A stretch of 6,961 nt of DNA from an uncultured Hymenobacter sp. (lineage in GTDB: Bacteria > Bacteroidota > Bacteroidia > Cytophagales > Hymenobacteraceae). The notes under the pieces are model-generated. The model saw only the letters and a program-made list of their open reading frames with translations. It ran no database searches and was not told the DNA's origin. Position numbers and translations under genes: made by a program. Where the stretch lies: positions 1-6,961 of the forward strand of contig CALMOO010000620.1 of assembly GCA_937871705.1 (NCBI GenBank), in the 5' to 3' direction. Below are positions 6,901 to 6,961 of the stretch, one piece after another. The stretch's first letter is position 1, and each line of letters starts with the position of its first letter.

Positions 6901-6961
6901 GCATGCGGGCCAGCCAGGCCGGCGATTTTTCGGGCGGCCTCAGCCAGGTGCAGTGCTTGTA
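861..6961 (+). CDS. Bacterial alpha-2-macroglobulin family protein with thioester site (C-terminus cut by window edge)
   Basis: Bacterial A2Ms are exported protease traps. Cleavage of a bait region causes collapse around the protease and covalent capture through a Cys-Gln thioester, and E. coli YfhM is the model. The frame is open for 2033 codons from ATG 861, the only ATG after the in-frame stop TAG at 828-830. Residues 1-21 form a signal peptide without a lipobox. Residues 25-365 are Ala-rich and helical, perhaps TPR-like. MG-type beta domains begin near 370. The MG2 hallmark TDRAIYRPGQTVYFKGI is at 612-628, VEDYKRPTF at 698-706 opens the next MG domain, and further MG domains lie near 965-1050 and 1063-1160. 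A SusC-like insert occupies 1188-1236. The A2M/ANA domain starts at FRETAFWQP (1257-1265). The thioester domain spans about 1475-1830, with CSEQ at 1501-1504, GGRGGFPWF at 1606-1614 and W1767. A C-terminal MG domain follows. A Lys-rich loop lies at 1411-1419. The last base pair, TA, probably begins a Tyr codon (QCLY, near the usual C-terminus). The bait position and protease-trapping role are inferred from the family. Confidence 0.95.
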   Translation, partial: MRILLLCCVLVLTVFLADSAASGPPTPLTAQWKKIDALLKKDQTATAAPLVESIYQQAKKANNAPAYVRALLYKIRLLNAKQEDADEKAIALLEGDLKTAQFPARPILHSLLAGLYADYYSQHRYQLYQRTAGAAPTPSAAANDASTLATWDAGRLGAAIVRHYYQSVEDEPQHQLKTTLAQLGDLAIGGDAEGRQLRPTLYDLLAQRAIAGLQNQELYITKPEQQFEPTNPKLFGSAQEFAALRLTAPAADSLNGQLHALRLLQRLTTARLAANNLAALADVDLQRLDYLHGQVQGTDLAAQYELALARLAETYKALPLSTEFMARRAEARRETDAVAAVALAHEAEARFPKSRGAARAHTLREQIERPEVSFTAADIVVPGQPWRLDATVRNVNELHAWAYRISLKQKAAFDQYQTRNQPATERYATALKNAPVATWAVPVPIQAPDYKEQKISAVGAALPAGNYLVVISNQAKTPLVVGPTTATSYTALGASALSVVTRNQPATGAPQLLVLQRQSGQPLSGVSAQVTYRRYDQASGQQVMRQSAVQQTAASGMVELPAGAKGTGKQQDEKVAQAQVWRGNDTLVVGNINGYYGQNQLDATDTKCFLFTDRAIYRPGQTVYFKGILVARQGGKTRLLAKQAQEVELEDANDDTVQKLTFTTNEFGSFHGSFVLPTGRLNGEFKLTADDGELSFAVEDYKRPTFYVQLDSVPGRPQLGLPLTVGGRARAYAGQATDGATVSYHVERRELWPLFDYGFRRGGFRPGQGGSKEIAHGTATTDAEGRFSITFTPPLVPKAPGRSGWEPGYIFEVTADVTDAAGETRTGVRGYPVGRNPLSLRLTGPELADKQRLPPFTLQGLNATYEPLPATGTLRLLALRYRPNPPGVPGPVPETADNEATPELVKTLSFSTKQSPQLEVAALLGSVPTGHYRLEALAAGPDSARAKLDFTLYDSHATSIPFATPDWFVATADSVAPGQPATVLLGSSEADARILLEVERGGQLLRQEWLTLKANEQRRLVVESGSATAAGPLYIHTTQVRDNRLYRHDAAVQVAEKPQPLKLDISTFRDRLQPGQKETWRVTIRQASGKPAEAELLATLYDQSLDLFKQHSFQPLVMEGDNYAARYAWAGYFGILRVEQLSSEASATNTKVVAYPILNTQYAGGELLAEFMRALGPNWESAPAPSPMLQGRAAGIQIRGVRSLSNANGISDKQLNETVVVGYGTQRRADLTSAAMSITTNSARSVDLSSVKTRTDFRETAFWQPDLRTNATGDIVLEFQMPEAVTRWQLLALAHDKNLHTGQLARQLVTQKEIQISPNAPRFLRQGDTFSFPAKFSNLTDHAASGTAQLFLLDAATGQDITSQLLKGNAQQAVSAAAHQSMALGWELSLPPDFAPAAVTYRIVAQTGAAKTGKKRKAKSEPTFSDGEENTLPVLPNRLLLTESLPLPIVGPGTRTFDLTKLSSTSSPTRRNYSLTLEMTANPAWYAVQSLPYLMEYPYECSEQTFSRLYANLVAAQILKSNPRFKTILAEWTRQAQNGTAAQRNQLSSKLAQNPELKNLLLQETPWVRDAQGETERLARLSTLFDEARLQGETARTLTKLQQMQGGRGGFPWFEKMPDDRYITQLIVAGFGKLKRLGAFDASQDDTARPILQNALRYLDASIADDYAALHRQKDVKLTDDHLSDLQIQALYARSFWPQQPAAAAAKAAYAYYRQQAAAYWPAQTRYLQAQVALSLFRENKAAPAAQDILRALAENALHSPELGMYWKEVRSGYYWREAPTETQATLIEAFDEVKNDQHSVDEMKLWLLKQKQTHSWESTRATADACYALLLRGADWLAAPQPLQITVGGQKIQPEAAQAGTGYFKTSWAAADIQPAQGKVTVTKPDAGVAWGALYWQYFEDIDKVTPAATPLSLERQLYRETRTASGPVLEKITAATPLRVGDALVVRLVLRTDRELEYVHLKDQRAAGLELIGQTSGYHYQNGLGYYESPRDAATNFFLSSVPRGTHVFEYRMRASQAGDFSGGLSQVQCL
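4422..4565 (+). other. SusC/RagA receptor-like segment inside the A2M bait-region position
   Basis: Residues 1188-1200 read MLQGRAAGIQIRG and resemble the plug-domain signature of SusC-type TonB-dependent receptors (LQGRxAGVQI ... IRIRG). Residues 1215-1234 read LNETVVVGYGTQRRADLTSA, an almost canonical copy of the sequence at the mature N-terminal side of SusC proteins, just before the plug. In SusC the LNEVVVVGYG element precedes the LQGR element; here the order is reversed and only 14 residues separate them. The segment is in frame with the A2M, follows a Pro/Ala linker (SAPAPSPM, 1181-1188) and ends about 20 residues before the A2M domain. That is the place expected for the bait region. 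The resemblance was read by eye; its function is unknown. Confidence 0.75.
5361..5372 (+). other. Thioester motif CSEQ of the A2M protein
   Basis: Residues 1501-1504 are Cys-Ser-Glu-Gln within YPYECSEQTFSR. The family motif is CxEQ, in which the Cys side chain and the Gln three residues later form an internal thioester that attacks nucleophiles on the trapped protease. Both reactive residues and the preceding YPY context are kept, so this is predicted to be a thioester-competent A2M rather than a degenerate one. Reading the whole frame, only four Cys lie outside the signal peptide (608, 1501, 1827 and 2032). Confidence 0.88.

Overview
The window looks like chromosomal DNA from a GC-rich member of the Bacteroidota, most likely Hymenobacter or a close relative in the Hymenobacteraceae. 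This rests on three things. The MreC and MreD sequences are of Bacteroidota type. Neither start codon has a Shine-Dalgarno sequence. The large protein has the layout of Bacteroidota alpha-2-macroglobulins (A2M), including segments resembling SusC/RagA outer-membrane receptors. The genus is an inference from GC content and protein style, not from any search.

Layout, all on the + strand: (1) 2-193, the last 63 codons of mreC, cut by the left edge. (2) 190-723, a complete mreD that overlaps the mreC stop by 4 bp (ATGA). (3) 724-860, a short intergenic stretch with an AT-rich patch and a weak promoter candidate but no convincing terminator. (4) 861-6961, one very long open frame of at least 2033 codons. 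It encodes an exported bacterial A2M and is cut by the right edge, probably only a few residues before its natural end. It fills almost 88% of the window.

MreC and MreD are inner-membrane and periplasmic parts of the elongasome that directs lateral cell-wall synthesis. Bacterial A2Ms are periplasmic protease traps, proposed to protect the envelope and often genetically linked to the peptidoglycan synthase PBP1C. An A2M next to mreCD therefore fits a cell-envelope theme, although co-transcription is not shown. The A2M has a signal peptide, an alpha-helical N-terminal extension, a chain of macroglobulin (MG) domains, an A2M/ANA domain, a thioester domain with an intact CSEQ site, and a C-terminal MG domain.

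Two things stand out. First, the stretch just before the A2M domain, where the protease-sensitive bait region is expected, holds two motifs that closely resemble the N-terminus and plug of SusC-type TonB-dependent receptors, in reversed order. Second, the word CTACCCCCC/GGGGGGTAG occurs eight times, with three near-copies, on both strands and in two codon phases. That is far more than base composition predicts.
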